NCBI RefSeq assembly: GCF_002775205.1
Contig: NC_036445.1
Coordinates: forward strand, 2,996,802 to 3,060,801
Source: Xiphophorus maculatus
Lineage: Eukaryota; Chordata; Actinopteri; Cyprinodontiformes; Poeciliidae
Direction of reading: 5' to 3'
DNA: 64,000 bases
The translations under genes were made by a program, and so were the position numbers. This document shows, piece by piece, positions 24,401 to 36,100 of this stretch. Each line of letters opens with the position of its first letter. The first letter of the stretch is position 1. The notes below the pieces were generated by a model. That model was not told the DNA's origin, did no database searches, and worked only from the letters and a program-made list of their open reading frames with translations.

Positions 24401-27400
24401 TATTTTTAGAAAACCTAACTTTATTATTTATTTTAGCAGCATAGTAACTGCCAGAGTCGTTCTTGTTTTCTACTGACTGCTGCACCGTTTACTGAAACCT
24501 TTTTACTGCTAAAAACAATTTTAGACAACGCAATATAATTAAGTTTGTAATTGACAGAGCCCCTTTTTTTTTTTCTATGAACAACAAAAAAATAAATAAA
24601 TAAATTGTGGAGGGCCCCCTGTAGGTCAGGAGCCCTTAGAATTGTCATAACTTTCCCCCCTATATGGCGCCCCGCCTCAAACTGCCTGCTGTTTTTCTCC
24701 TTCAAAGCAAAACACTAGCAATGTTCAATAAAAGAAAATATATTCTACTCATTAATAGCAGAACTCATATTGCTTAGTGACATTACTAATGTAAAACAGA
24801 GGTAGAGCTTTTGAAAAAATTGTCATACCTACCATGTACAGAGACAGGTGAAGGTTCAGATGTTTGATATCTCAGAGTTTTGCTATTAAAGGCCTGACAG
24901 CTGTAGTTTCCACTCTGGCTCATCTGGATATTGATCAGTCTGAGCAATGGACCGCTACTGGACAGCTTGTCTCTATTCAGAAACCACTGATATTCAGCAG
25001 AAGGTGATGAGTCAGCAGAGCAGATCAGATTAATGTCTGATCCTTTTTCATGATGTTCCTTAGATGGATAAACTTCTATTTGTACATTATCTGGACCATC
25101 TGAGTATAGAAACAGCAATATGTAAGGAAAATGTTATTTCACTGAAAAATTAATTCAAATCTTAAAATAATTATGATAGACGGTTAAATGAAGTACCAAG
25201 AAAGTTTTTAAAAAAATTACGTTAAAGAAGCAAAACCTTTAAAATTATATTTATATAATGGCTGCAGCAGAGTTAAACAGATGTTGAGCATTTAGATGAA
25301 CAACTTACAACTAACAGAGATTTTTACTGGATCACTGATGACAGAACTGACAAGATTAGACACATGGCAGGTGTATGATCCCTGGTCATTTCGGATCACA
25401 TTTACTATTGTCAGATTGGAGTTTTCTTCATTTGTGTTGATCTGAACTCTGTCACTGGCTGTAACCTCAGAGCTGTCTTTCATCCAGAGGAAGGAGAGAG
25501 AAGATCCAGAGGAGGAGCAGAACAGACTGACAGAGCTGTTGAACTCAATCAGGTCTGCACTTAGTGGGGAGACATTTACATTGGAGACTGGTTCTGTTGG
25601 AGGAAACCAAAAATTTCCAATTTAAAATGACATTTTATAAAAGCGAAAACAACCATCAGGATCAAGTTAAAGACAGAACTGGTTTTCGCAAATTAAGCAA
25701 TGTGAAAAGCCCATTCTCAGCTTAATGCTTCAGTATATAGGTTTAGAAAATAGAGTTTCCTTAATAATAAAACATTTTATTTAAAGGTGCCTCAAGCACA
25801 TCATACAAAATACATAAAGTAAATTAAAAGATACATTAGTAAAATCATAAAATCAGCTGCTTAGAAAGAGCAGAAGGCAGTTTTAAACAAATGTGCTTTC
25901 AGTTATTAATAAGAAACGTTAAAAAGTTTCACACCCAGAGTCAAAAGAAGCTAAAAGAATATGTGGATCTGAGTTGAGCAAGTCGTGATTTTCCACTATA
26001 TTCTCCTGAAAACGGATTCATTTCACACATGCAAGTTCTCTTTCGACCTCACTGACATATAAAATCCATAATCATAGCAGCTTTCAATCTAACAAAGGTA
26101 CTTTTTGAGAGTGTGGAGCCACTAAATAACTCTGAGGTGATCAAGTTGTGCTGGTGGATAAGTTGATTGTCTCTAAAAACCATGAAAACTGTGTGACACT
26201 TTATTTATAATAGAATCACCTAAATATTTCAATAGGACTGTTGGCAATAATTGATATATAACAGCTAATAATTAATTATATAACTAACTTATAGCTATAA
26301 TTCTATGCTACTATTAATTATTCACAAGACCTACAGTATGTGCTATTACAATTTGAGGTCATACGTACAGTGTTGAAACAAGATGTCAAAAGATAACATA
26401 GCAAATAAAAGTTTAATTAGACAAAGCAAAAATGTCTAATTAAACATAATGGGCTTTTAACATCTACTCACCATAAACATTCAGTGTGGTGCGTCCTGTC
26501 TTTTGATTTATTCCATCTTGAATGCTTACTATGTACTCTCCACTATCACTGAGTTTCAGATTCCTGAGTTCCAGAGATCCAGTTGATCTGAAGAGAGTGA
26601 TCCTGCCTTCATATTCTGGTGCAGTTGTGTCTCCAGTTGTCTGTGAGATAATTATGAGTTCAAGTCCTGAACCAGTATCAACCTGCCAGTTGACCAACGT
26701 AAATGGTGTTTCTGTTGGATTCAAGTTTGTTGTGAATGTTGCTGTCCCTCCAACAGAGGCAATCAGAGGACCATCTGGTAACACACCAACTCCATTAGAT
26801 AAACCTGGAGGAAACATTTTAATAAACTAAGTTTAAATTTGTGACAATTTCACCACACCCCAAAAAAAATACACAACAATAGACTCCATAATCAAAACAT
26901 CTACTCTTGTTAATATGCTACAATCTGGTTTCTGTGAGCATACACAAGCAGAGAAAAGGTTCATTTTGACATCTCAAATGTATTCTCACCAATGATTTGA
27001 GTTTAAAAGAACGTTGTAAACGTTCTTTTAAACGTTTACGAATGTAAAAGTAAAGTAATATTTCTTTGCCACTGTCGCTAAACACACCAAAAATGTAAAG
27101 ACATTTGTTTGCTATTGTAGAAAGGGTAACAAAGCCCTCGACACGTTTTCCTCCTGAACTCCTATTCAAGAATGTCAAAGAACAAGACAAGCAGTGTGTG
27201 GTTCCAGTTTTGCCCCCAGAAGTATTATTGCATGTAGATTGTTTTAATTCACTGAATTGTTAATTTAATAAAAACTCTTCACAATTAAATTCTACACAAT
27301 TTGTGCATAATGTATATATTTTTGAGAATGCTGCTTTTTTATGTGAAAAACATTAGGATATATTGATAAATGATCTGAAGGTCTCTTAGTAAAGATGACA

Positions 27401-29630
27401 CTGGCTGGGATGTAAGATGCTGAGTCTGTTTGGCCTGTCTCATGGAGCCATGGAGGAATGGAGGACAATGAAACTTCAGGCTAATGGGAGACATTTTATT
27501 TTATCTTATGTAGCAAATAACATTTGCAACTGATGATTTAAATCTGCGTTTATGGCTCCTGTCTAATTCATTGCAGACGTCATTTCTTTCTTTGTTGTCC
27601 TGCTTAGTCCTGACTAGACTAGCTTCTCAGTAGTAATGTTACGTGATGTGCCGAGGCTTCGAGGCGTGTGTCGAGTAATGGAGGGGGCGTTTCCGTAAAG
27701 CGCGTATCGAGGCTTGCTTCATTTAGGGGAGGAGCCGAAAACGATGACGTCCGAAGCCTCGCTGCCTGGCTGTACCACGTGACTGCTTCGGGAAGTGGCT
27801 CAGAGTTTGGCGCGGGGTTTGACAGCTTTAGAAACCCCACAGGCTCCATTCAAAATGTGGGTTGTTGTAGGCGAGTTGCGGTCAGTTGAGAGAGTGGATA
27901 GAGTTTTGATAGTTTGGATAGCAGAGTTTGGATAATGGTTATTTAGTTTGAGACAGTTAGTTTGGTGTTGAGAGAGAGAGAGAGAGAGATATTTAGGAGC
28001 GCGAGGACAGGATAGGAGAAGGATGGAGCCGGCGAGAAAGAGGAGGATTTCCCCTCATCTTTCGAATTGATAAGCCCTAACAAGGTAGGGTGAACTGAAC
28101 ATTTGCAGATGCATTAGGTTTGCTTATGAGGAACTGTATTTTTCACTGTTTCTTATTTTCTGTAAAGGTGAGGTGTTTATTGTGCTCCAAGGAGTTGGGG
28201 TACAATAATAACACCTCATCCATGTAGTGTCAAAAAAGAGAAATCGTTTGAAACCAAAAACTGTGGAGAAATTGTTGTTTCTTAATAAAAATGCATGAAA
28301 TCATCCACGTTACACAAGCATTAGCCTATTCACTACCCCCTCCCTAGTTCCACAAGCACTTTCACTGTCCTCTGCCTGATTAAGCCCAGGCCATTTTTCT
28401 AGAGTTATAGAAAAACATTATTACACAACATGCCATATCACATGACACTACTATTTTGGGAATAATTACACACAGAGAATGCATTCAAACAATATTTTAT
28501 TATACACATATGTGTATACATAATTTATGTAGACAAATGATTTCGTCCTACACCTTTTGTGAAGTCCTTCCCAAGAGCCATAATAGACAAAAATTCAATG
28601 CATCACACGTATTAAGATACAGCTGGCTGTGATTATACACCTGGCCAGTAGGTGGTTTCGTGTGCACATGAAGCCTCAAGAAATGAACCCTTTCTCGAAC
28701 CAATTGGCTCAAGTGGTTCAATGCCTCATGAGGCTTCATCTCACCATCACTACTTCTCAGACTGTCATGAAGTGCGGTGCAGGTGGTGGTGAGGCAAACG
28801 CTGTAGACCCGATAAATGAATGATTTTAATGAATAATGTCCAGAAACCTGGCAGCACAGTCGAGCGGAAGGCTAAGGCTCAGCACTGGTAGCAACAGGCT
28901 ACACGCATGGACAAGACGCATTGACAAGGACCCGACAACACACAGAGACACAGGTGAGACTAAATACACAGGAGGCAATCAGGGAACGAGAAACACCTGG
29001 GAGCAATCAAGGGGAAGACAGGACAACATGGAGACTCGGAGACACAGGAAACTCAATAAACACACAGAAAAACACGGAACATGACACAGACAAAGTCACG
29101 ATTGTAGGTTGTCTGATTTTGTGAAACTTACTTATGTATGGATTAAAAGTTATCCTTGTTTGTCTCTGATTTAGACCTTGAGCAAAACTAAAAGTTATTT
29201 ACTTTTAATAAAGAAACATCAATCTGTTCCAGACTATAGCTAATTCTGTTTTGTTGTCTGCTTCAAATGTTTCTAATTTGTGAGCTGTAGTTTAGTTACT
29301 GGCATATAGATTTTGTTGGATTTGTCCATAAATCCAGCAAGTTTTTTTTATTATCTGCTATATAAGGAATGTGGTAAAAATATGTTTCTGAATTTGAAAA
29401 TAAATAAATAAATAAATAAATAATCAAAATATTAGGCATGTCAGCAAAATGTATTTTGTAAAAGTCATTGTCATCCAAAGTTATTCAATAACTTCTTTCA
29501 GTTAAATTCTGTCAACAGAGTTTTTAAGAGTTGTATATTTTCCAAAAATAGAGTAAAATCATGTATCATGCTGTAAAAACTCACCTGCCATGGCTCCAAG
29601 GATGGTTAAACATATTTTTGCTGTTTCCAT
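18424..29630 (-). CDS. gene B: CEACAM-like receptor, N-A1-B1-A2-B2-TM, single YENM tail
   Basis: Nine exons (minus): 29630-29585 leader, 26804-26472 V/N, 25593-25309 A1, 25099-24833 B1, 23061-22783 A2, 22529-22272 B2, 20360-20258 membrane, 19024-18987, 18461-18424 tail. They total 1647 nt, 548 codons plus stop. Ectodomain exons match gene A almost base for base, apart from a one-codon deletion in B2, and introns around A1 and B1 are also near identical, so this is a recent tandem duplicate. The leader ([16 protein letters not shown]) instead resembles the pseudogene at 1495. The N domain has no cysteine. The membrane segment ([20 protein letters not shown]) ends in HKK. The tail stops soon after one YENM (Y542). 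The gene is enlarged by two hAT insertions and other inserts. Role: surface immunoglobulin receptor, function inferred only. Confidence 0.82.
21535..22095. repeat. insertion in gene B intron, absent from gene A
   Basis: Between the B2 and membrane exons, gene B has about 560 extra purine-rich bases relative to the aligned gene A intron (6830-6940), including AGAGAGAGACAGAGACC. The flanks on both sides still resemble gene A. No open protein or transposon signature was recognised. Boundaries are approximate. Confidence 0.5.
23211..24675 (-). mobile_element. hAT-type transposon in gene B intron, 8-bp target duplication
   Basis: This 1465-bp insertion lies between the A2 and B1 exons. It is flanked by perfect direct repeats CTCAAACT (23203-23210 and 24676-24683), the 8-bp duplication expected of hAT. 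Its ends, CAGGGTCGCCA and, on the other strand, GCGGGGCGCCA, are imperfect terminal inverted repeats. Gene A lacks it at the matching intron position, so it inserted after the A/B duplication or was lost from A. The hAT C-terminal remnant lies on the minus strand near 23440-23503 and is broken. Confidence 0.8.
27631..28752. mobile_element. non-autonomous hAT-type element in gene B first intron
   Basis: A 1122-bp element flanked by the perfect 8-bp direct repeats CTTCTCAG (27623-27630 and 28753-28760). The ends TAGTAATGTTA and, on the other strand, TAGTGATGGTG are imperfect inverted repeats of the TAGTGATG form common in hAT elements. Inside are a GC-rich part (27650-27890) with GAGGCTTCGAGGC and an AG-repeat at 27971-27990. 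No transposase was seen. The paired open frames at 27619-27889 on opposite strands reflect GC composition. Confidence 0.8.
28845..29095 (+). repeat. interspersed repeat family, copy 2
   Basis: Shares GGAGCAATCAAGGGG, AGACAGGACAACA and AACACACAGAAAAAC-type blocks, in the same order, with 13105-13400 and 60295-60475. It begins at CCAGAAACCTGGCAGCACAG, just after the hAT element. Two overlapping open frames here are low-complexity products of this repeat. Confidence 0.65.
29402..29424. repeat. (AAAT)n microsatellite
   Basis: About six AAAT/AATA units in the first intron of gene B. Confidence 0.9.
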
Positions 29631-29831
29631 CTTATTCCAAGTACAAAAAGAAAAGTTTTTCTTTTTGTCTAGTTGACCACTATTGAGTTGCACGAGCTAC
29701 TTGAGAACAAACATATAAGGAAGTGAAACAGCTAAATAGGTGAGAGGATCATTGACCTACATTTATCAATCATTTACAAGTACTTGTTTTGGTCCCTTGC
29801 TCCTTTCTCTGCATTTTATACAATAAAAACA

Positions 29832-30056
29832 AATATCCATCCATCCATCCATTTTCTTCTGCTTATTCGAGGTCGGGTATCGGGGTAGCAGCTTAAGTAG
29901 GGAGGCCCAGACTTCCCTCTCCCCAGCCACTTGTTCCAGCTCCTCCGGGGGAATCCCAAGGCGTTCCCAGGCCAGCCAAGAAACATAGTCCCTCCAGCGT
30001 CCTGGGTCTTCCCCGGGGTCTCCTCCCAGTGGGATGTGCCCAGAACACCTCACTGC
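29832..30056 (-). mobile_element. LINE 3' end with ATCC repeat tail
   Basis: The minus strand encodes GRWRDYVSWLAWERLG, then PPEELEQVAGEREVWASLL, and then stops, followed by (GGAT)n, seen as ATCC repeats at 29834-29852 on the plus strand. This C-terminal end plus tail is a very common fish non-LTR retrotransposon 3' terminus. The 5' part is missing, as expected of a 5'-truncated insertion. Confidence 0.75.
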
Positions 30057-30561
30057 TATTTCTCAAAATTGTTTTTTTTCTCAAAAAAAACTATTTTTGA
30101 GAAATAGTAAAATTTCATAAACCTTAAATAAATATGTTTTTGTGTACTTTGAGTGTCTATGAGAGCAAAAAATTTAAATGTATTCTGTCCCGGAACCGCA
30201 TAGATATTTTTATGTTCTTTTTTGGATCATATCTTTCAGCCTGCTCAGTCTTCTTCACTTTGTATTATGTTTTCTTGTCTATGACGTCACTACATTTGCT
30301 GAGTAATTCCTGAACAAAGTCATGACATCAATTTTGTGACTCCGCCATTTTTTCCCTCTTAGCGATTTTGAGGTGCTGAAGTTGCAAGATGTCAAGTCAA
30401 AAGGTTTGGTTGTACACTCTAAAAAGAAATTAGTTGAAGCAACTTAATTGAATTGCTTCAATTGGTAACAAGCAATTTAATTAAGTTTAACAAACTCAAT
30501 TTATTATAATCATCCAACTCAATTTGTAAATTTTTTTAAACAAATTTATTAAGTGTCTTTA

Positions 30562-32088
30562 CACCGTGTTCCAAATTATTATGCATATAGGATTTAAGTG
30601 TCATAAAGATACATTTTTTTGATGTGCTATTAAATTTATAGATGGTATTATGTGTCAGGGCTCTTTGAATCACTATAATTAATTTCAGAGAGCTTGGTTG
30701 ATTAATTTTTCTGGTGAGCTCAATTTAAGGAAATCTACTTAAGAAGGATGTTCCACATTGTTAAGCAATCCACAAGCTTCAAGCAGAGAAAGGATCTCTG
30801 CTGACGAAAATCATCAGATAGTGTAGTGCCGTATGACAAGGTATGAAAACATTAGATATTTAACGAAAACTGAAGCGTTATCGTACTGTGAAGAGATTTG
30901 TGGCTGATTCAGAACAAAGATGGGTTTGTACAGATAAAGGCAGAATGAGGAAGGTTTGTGTTAGACAAATTCATCAGATTAAGAGAGCAGCTGTTAAAAT
31001 GCCCTTGAAAAGCAGCAAACAGTTATTTGAAGCTGCTGGTACTTCTGGAACCTCAAGGTGGAGGATCCTCCAGAGGCTTGTGGTGCATGAACCTACTATT
31101 CAGCCACCCCTAACCAGAGCTCACAAGCATAAATGGTTGCAGTGGGCCCAGCTGTACATGAAGATTAATTTTCAAACAGACTTGTTCACTGATGACTGCT
31201 GTGCAACCCTGGATGGTCCAAATAGACGCAGTAGTGGATTGGTGGTGGATGGCCACCACGTCCCAACACAGCTGTGACGTCAGCAAGGAGGTGGTGGAGT
31301 CATGCTTTGGGCTGAAATCATGGGGAGAGAATCAATGGTCGGCCCCTTCAGAGTCCCTGAAGTTGTGAAAATGACCTCAGCAAAGTATATGGACTTTCTG
31401 ACTGATCACTTTCTTTCGTGGTTCAAAAAGAAGAGCCGTACCTTCAGTAGCAAAATCATCTTCATGCATGGCAATGCACCATCTCATGCTGCAAGGAATA
31501 CCACTGTGTCATTGGCTGCTATGGGCATGAAAGGGGAGAAACTCATGGTGTGGTCACCATCCTCCTCTGACCTCAACCCTATTGAGAACCTTTGGAGTTT
31601 CCTCAAGCAGAAGATCTGAGAGTGGAATGCAGTTCATATCAAAACAGCAACTATGGGAAGATATTCTGACATCCTGCAAAGAAATTCAAGCAGAAACTCC
31701 ACAAACTCACAAGTTCAATGGATGCAAGAACTGTGCAGGTGACATCAAAGAAGGGGTCTTATGTTAACATGTAACTCGGTCTGTTAAGATGTTTTTGACT
31801 GAAATAGCTTTTGATTTTAGTACATGTGACCACTTAATGCTGCACATTCAAAGAATGACCGTTTGCAGTTCTTTATAATCCATAAAATGTTTAGAAAATC
31901 TGCTGTGCATAATAATTTGGAACAGTGCATTTTGAGTTTTTTATTTTTGAAAAAAATACTGTTCTCATGGTGAGCTTTGTTCAGTAAAATTTGATTTATA
32001 CTGTATCATGACTTGAAAATTATACTGACCATCATTTGCATTGACCATTTAAAAAAATATCACTTGCATAATAATTTGGAACATGGTG
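30562..32088 (+). mobile_element. Tc1/mariner-type transposon with IR/DR ends
   Basis: A 1527-bp element flanked by TA on both sides. Its outer inverted repeats are about 25 bp with one mismatch, CACCGTGTTCCAAATTATTA at the left and CACCATGTTCCAAATTATTA at the right. A further related copy sits inside each end (about 30750-30766 and 31906-31925), the IR/DR arrangement of Sleeping Beauty-like Tc1 elements. It carries one broken transposase gene. Confidence 0.88.
30860..31765 (+). pseudogene. Tc1-like transposase, inactivated
   Basis: The frame shows a Tc1-type helix-turn-helix region followed by the DDE core. The first acidic motif is FTDDCCATLDGPN (Asp codon at 31191). The second should contain Asp-Asn-Ala-Pro-Ser-His but reads HGNAPSH, so the catalytic Asp is Gly (31470-31472). 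The third is DLNPIENLW (Glu codon at 31584). A stop at 31275-31277 is in frame, with the same reading frame continuing as QQGGGGVMLWAEI. Another stop follows at 31617-31619, after which homology continues in shifted frames. The gene cannot make active transposase. Confidence 0.85.
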
Positions 32089-33155
32089 TAAGATGACAGA
32101 TCTAAGTCAGTCTTACTCAAATCATTAGTTTACTTCAAATAATGACTTAAATTAATAAAGGATCTCTTTTTGCAAAGGGTTTTTGGCTGAGGCAGCCTTT
32201 ATTTGAGCGTAGTTATTCAGGAAAATGGTTAATGACAGAGAGGAAGACCTGCAGCTAAGGTCATCAAACCTCCGGAGGTTTGATGACTATAAGTTGGAGC
32301 CGTACTATGACTATAGTTGGAACTATAAGTTTGAGTTGACTTTCTGTAGAATGAATTCAAAGAGATTTAAAATATTTATTAGAACAAAATAAATGATTTG
32401 AGTAAGAGTGACTTAAATTTGTCATGTTAAGCCCCCTTATGAATTAAGTTATAAAAACTTAGCAAATTGAGATGGAAGGACTTAATGAATTGAGTTGGAT
32501 GATCATAACAAAAAAGTAAGTTGTCATAGCAAAAGCAAAAGAATTAAGTGAAATTAATGTAAAGAAGTCCATAAGATGAACTGCAGTCCAAATACACTTT
32601 TTAGAGTGTTTGTCATGGACAAAGAGTGATTGAGTAAAATTCAAAACGCAACGCAGTCCAGCAGGAGAGCCTAGACCCTCAAGTAGTGTTGGGTAAGGGG
32701 CTAATTTTTTATAAATGTATGGAGGGATAGTAGTTTAAATTTATTTTGATATATATTATGTAAAAGTTGGCTAATATAGCCTTAAAATCTGGATAAATAA
32801 ATTGCAAAGAAAAAGGTTGGAGTTTGAACTTGTTAAATAATGTATTGTATTGAATAATCTGTAAGCCCAGGCTGATTCTTATTAAATTGACATTTTCTTT
32901 TCCCATTTTGAAGTAGTCATGAAATATAGTGTACCTCTCTGTTTAGATCACACAAAAAATACATATTCACCACGAGAGGGAGCCGTCAAGCAATTTTTTA
33001 CTCCAGTGGGACATGCAGTAGATTCTCAAGGTGGCTCTCATTACTGTAATAATTTACAGCACTAAGTGTGTACCATTCATTGCAAAGCTTTTCTAAGTTT
33101 CAGTTCGAGTCCTGAGCTGTCCTTACACTGACACCTCTGAATTTAAATCAAAGCA

Positions 33156-36100
33156 ATGTTTCAACCGCTTTTTGTCATGGTTTTGGTTTTTATAGGTAAG
33201 AGACTCGTATGAGTGAAATGTTTTCAAGCCTCTGTCTAGTTTTTTTATCATGTAACAACCAGCTAAACTTTATTCTTAAACAGAGCTCAACATGATTAAA
33301 ATATACCTAAAATATTAGGTACATATTTTCAGCATTTTATAGAAGGCTAACCTTTCATTTCTATCCAGATTTGTGTTTTGACCTTTTAAGCCATTTTTAA
33401 TACTGCATTATACTTGTAACTGTTTTTCAGGTTTATCTAATGGAGTTGGTGTGTTACCAGATGGTCCTCTGATTGCCTCTGTTGGAGGGACATTAATGTT
33501 CACAACAAACTTGAATCCAACAGAAACACCATTTTCATTGGTCAACTGGCAGGTTGATAATGGTTCAGGACTAGAACTCATAATTATATCACAGACAACT
33601 GGAGACACAACTGCACCAGAATATGAAGGCAGGATCACTCTCTTCAGATCAACTGGATCTCTGGAACTCAGGAATCTGAAACTCAGTGAGAGTGGAGAGT
33701 ACATAGTAAGCATTCAAGATGGAATAAATCAAAAGACAGGACGCACCACACTGAATGTTTATGGTGAGTAGATGTTGAAAGCCAAGATTCAACTAACACG
33801 TTTCAGTCTCTAAACTTTCACTGCAGTTTATTTTTTCACCCTCCATCCATCTTATAGCCATTTAAACAAGTCAGAGCTGTAGGTTATTATTATGAGCTTT
33901 GAACTATTCTAAATGTATTTTGTGGGAAGAAGAATTAAGGAATTAAATGGAATGGTCTACTACATTGTTTAAAATCAGATTTCCTTCAGGGCATTTAAAA
34001 TTACATTGGTCAAAATAAAAAAAGAAAATAAACTTGAGGTTTTATCAGGAAAGCTCAGAAACGGGAAACATGATCAGTTGTGTTGTTACTTAGACATTGC
34101 TTTCAGCCTGTTACATGCTTTCAGACTTACCAATGAAATTAATGTTTATCAAGCAGTTTTGCCAAAAATGTTTTTTTGTTGACATGCCTAAAAAGTACCT
34201 TGAAATGAGTAAATGGTAGGAAGCAGAGTAAATAATTCCTCTAACATTTATGGTAGAGTTTGCTGATTGAAGATTTTTCCTTGTCAGTGCTGTACTAGTT
34301 TTCTATTGTTTCCAACATGTCATATTATTTGATTAGGGATATAAAATAAAACTGACATGGTTTGATGGAAGTTGACTTAAAATTGTCAATTTTAAATCAA
34401 CTTCCATCCATTATGACTGTTGTCACTTTATGACAACAGTCATAAATATTCATGAAGACTTACTCATGTTCATGATAGGTGTTATGTCATGTTTATGACG
34501 GTGTCATGACTGTCTTATTCACAACGCGTCAAATAAAGTGGTTTTTATAATTTCTCCCATGTTAAGATTTTTACTGTTTTTTCATGAAGAGAAATACAGA
34601 GGAGATTGTTTTCTTGTATTTGATGACAACAACTTTGGTTTCCTCCAACAGAACCAGTCTCCAATGTAAATGTCTCCCCACTAAGTTCAGACCTGATTGA
34701 GTTCAACAGCTCTGTCAGTCTGTTCTGCTCCTCCTCTGGATCTTCTCTCTCCTTCCTCTGGATGAAAGACGGCTCTGAGGTCACAGCCAGTGACAGAGTT
34801 CAAATCAACACAAATGAAGAAAACTCCAATCTGACTATAATTAATGTGACCCGAAATGACCAGGGATCATACACCTGCCATGTATCTAATCTTGTCAGTT
34901 CTGTCATCAGTGATCCAGTAAAAATCTCTGTTAGTTGTAAGTTGTTCATCTAAATGCTCAACATCTATTTAAATCTGCTGCAGCCATTATATAAATATAA
35001 TTTTAAAGGTTTTGCAACTTTAATGTAATTTTTTATTTATTAACTTTCTTAATATTTAATTTATATTTATTCTTAAAATAATGGTAATTATTTTAAGAAT
35101 TGCTTCTACACAAATAACATATGGAATTATTTATCATTACTTTTTCAGTGAAATTAATTTCTTCACCTATTGCTGTTTCTATACTCAGATGGTCCAGATA
35201 ATGTACAAATAGAAGTGTATCCATCTAAGGAACATTATGAGAAAGGATCAGACATTAATCTGACCTGCTCTGCTGACTCATCACCTTCTGCTGAATATCA
35301 GTGGTTTCTGAATGGAGAAAATCTGACCAGTAGTGGTCCATTGCTCAGACTGATGAATATCCAGATGAATCAGAGTGGAAACTACAGCTGTCAGGCCTTT
35401 AATAGCAAAACTCTTCAATATCAAACATCTGAACCTTCGCCTATCTTTGTTCATGGTAGGTATGACAAATGTTCTTGTAAAAAGAAATATATGTTATAAA
35501 ACTGAGCAGCAGCATCACTGTTAGTATTGGAAAAAAGATTACCGTATAACACCTTCAACATTATTATAGTCCAGAACAATTACAGAGCCAAATTATTTTG
35601 ATTATTTTACAAGTATTGGTGGCTACATTAATAATCATATTAATTTAATAACATAAAAGGACAAAAATGTCAACACTGCAACCCATCCTATAGAAAGGTT
35701 TGAAGCATGGAGCTAAAATTCACCCATTAATCGTCTATACTAGCGGCTCTACATTATGTTGCAAATTTAAGGTTATGAGAACATCTCTGTGGGCAATATT
35801 TATATAGCTAACATCTGTTCACTTATTATTTAAGTACAATGCATTGAAGCTCTATGTATTTGGTGACACTTTTTAATGCAGCATAATAAGTTCTGCAAGA
35901 TAAAGAGGTGGTAATGTGTTGAAGTCGTGCAGCCAAATTTTTGATGCTAAAGCAGATGCCACAGGTAACTTTTTAATAGAACCCTTCTCGTTGAGATTAA
36001 AATATTAACTCATGATATTTTATTCTCTTGAGCATGAGAAAGTGAATGATGAGTCCCACTTGTAACTTTCTCCACAACCTGCAGTCAGACATTCACTAAG

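Larger units (their letters stand above)
29631..33155. other. divergent intergenic region between gene B and gene C
   Basis: Genes B and C are transcribed away from each other here. The interval holds a LINE 3' fragment (29832-30056), a hairpin near 30053-30108 built on CTATTTCTCAAAA, and a Tc1-like element (30562-32088). The remainder is AT-rich and without exons. The promoters of both genes should lie at its two ends; a shared bidirectional promoter is unlikely given 3.5 kb of mostly transposon DNA. Confidence 0.65.

Noticed and set aside
27619-27889. Overlapping open frames on both strands of about 75 codons
   Set aside because: They lie inside the GC-rich core of a non-autonomous hAT element; low stop frequency follows from base composition.
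28836-29124. Two overlapping plus-strand frames rich in Thr, Gln, Arg and Glu
   Set aside because: They come from the purine-rich interspersed repeat found at three places in the window; no domain or conserved frame.
29834-29852. Short tandem ATCC units considered as a CRISPR or satellite seed
   Set aside because: It is the simple-repeat tail of a LINE 3' end; no spacers or longer array.
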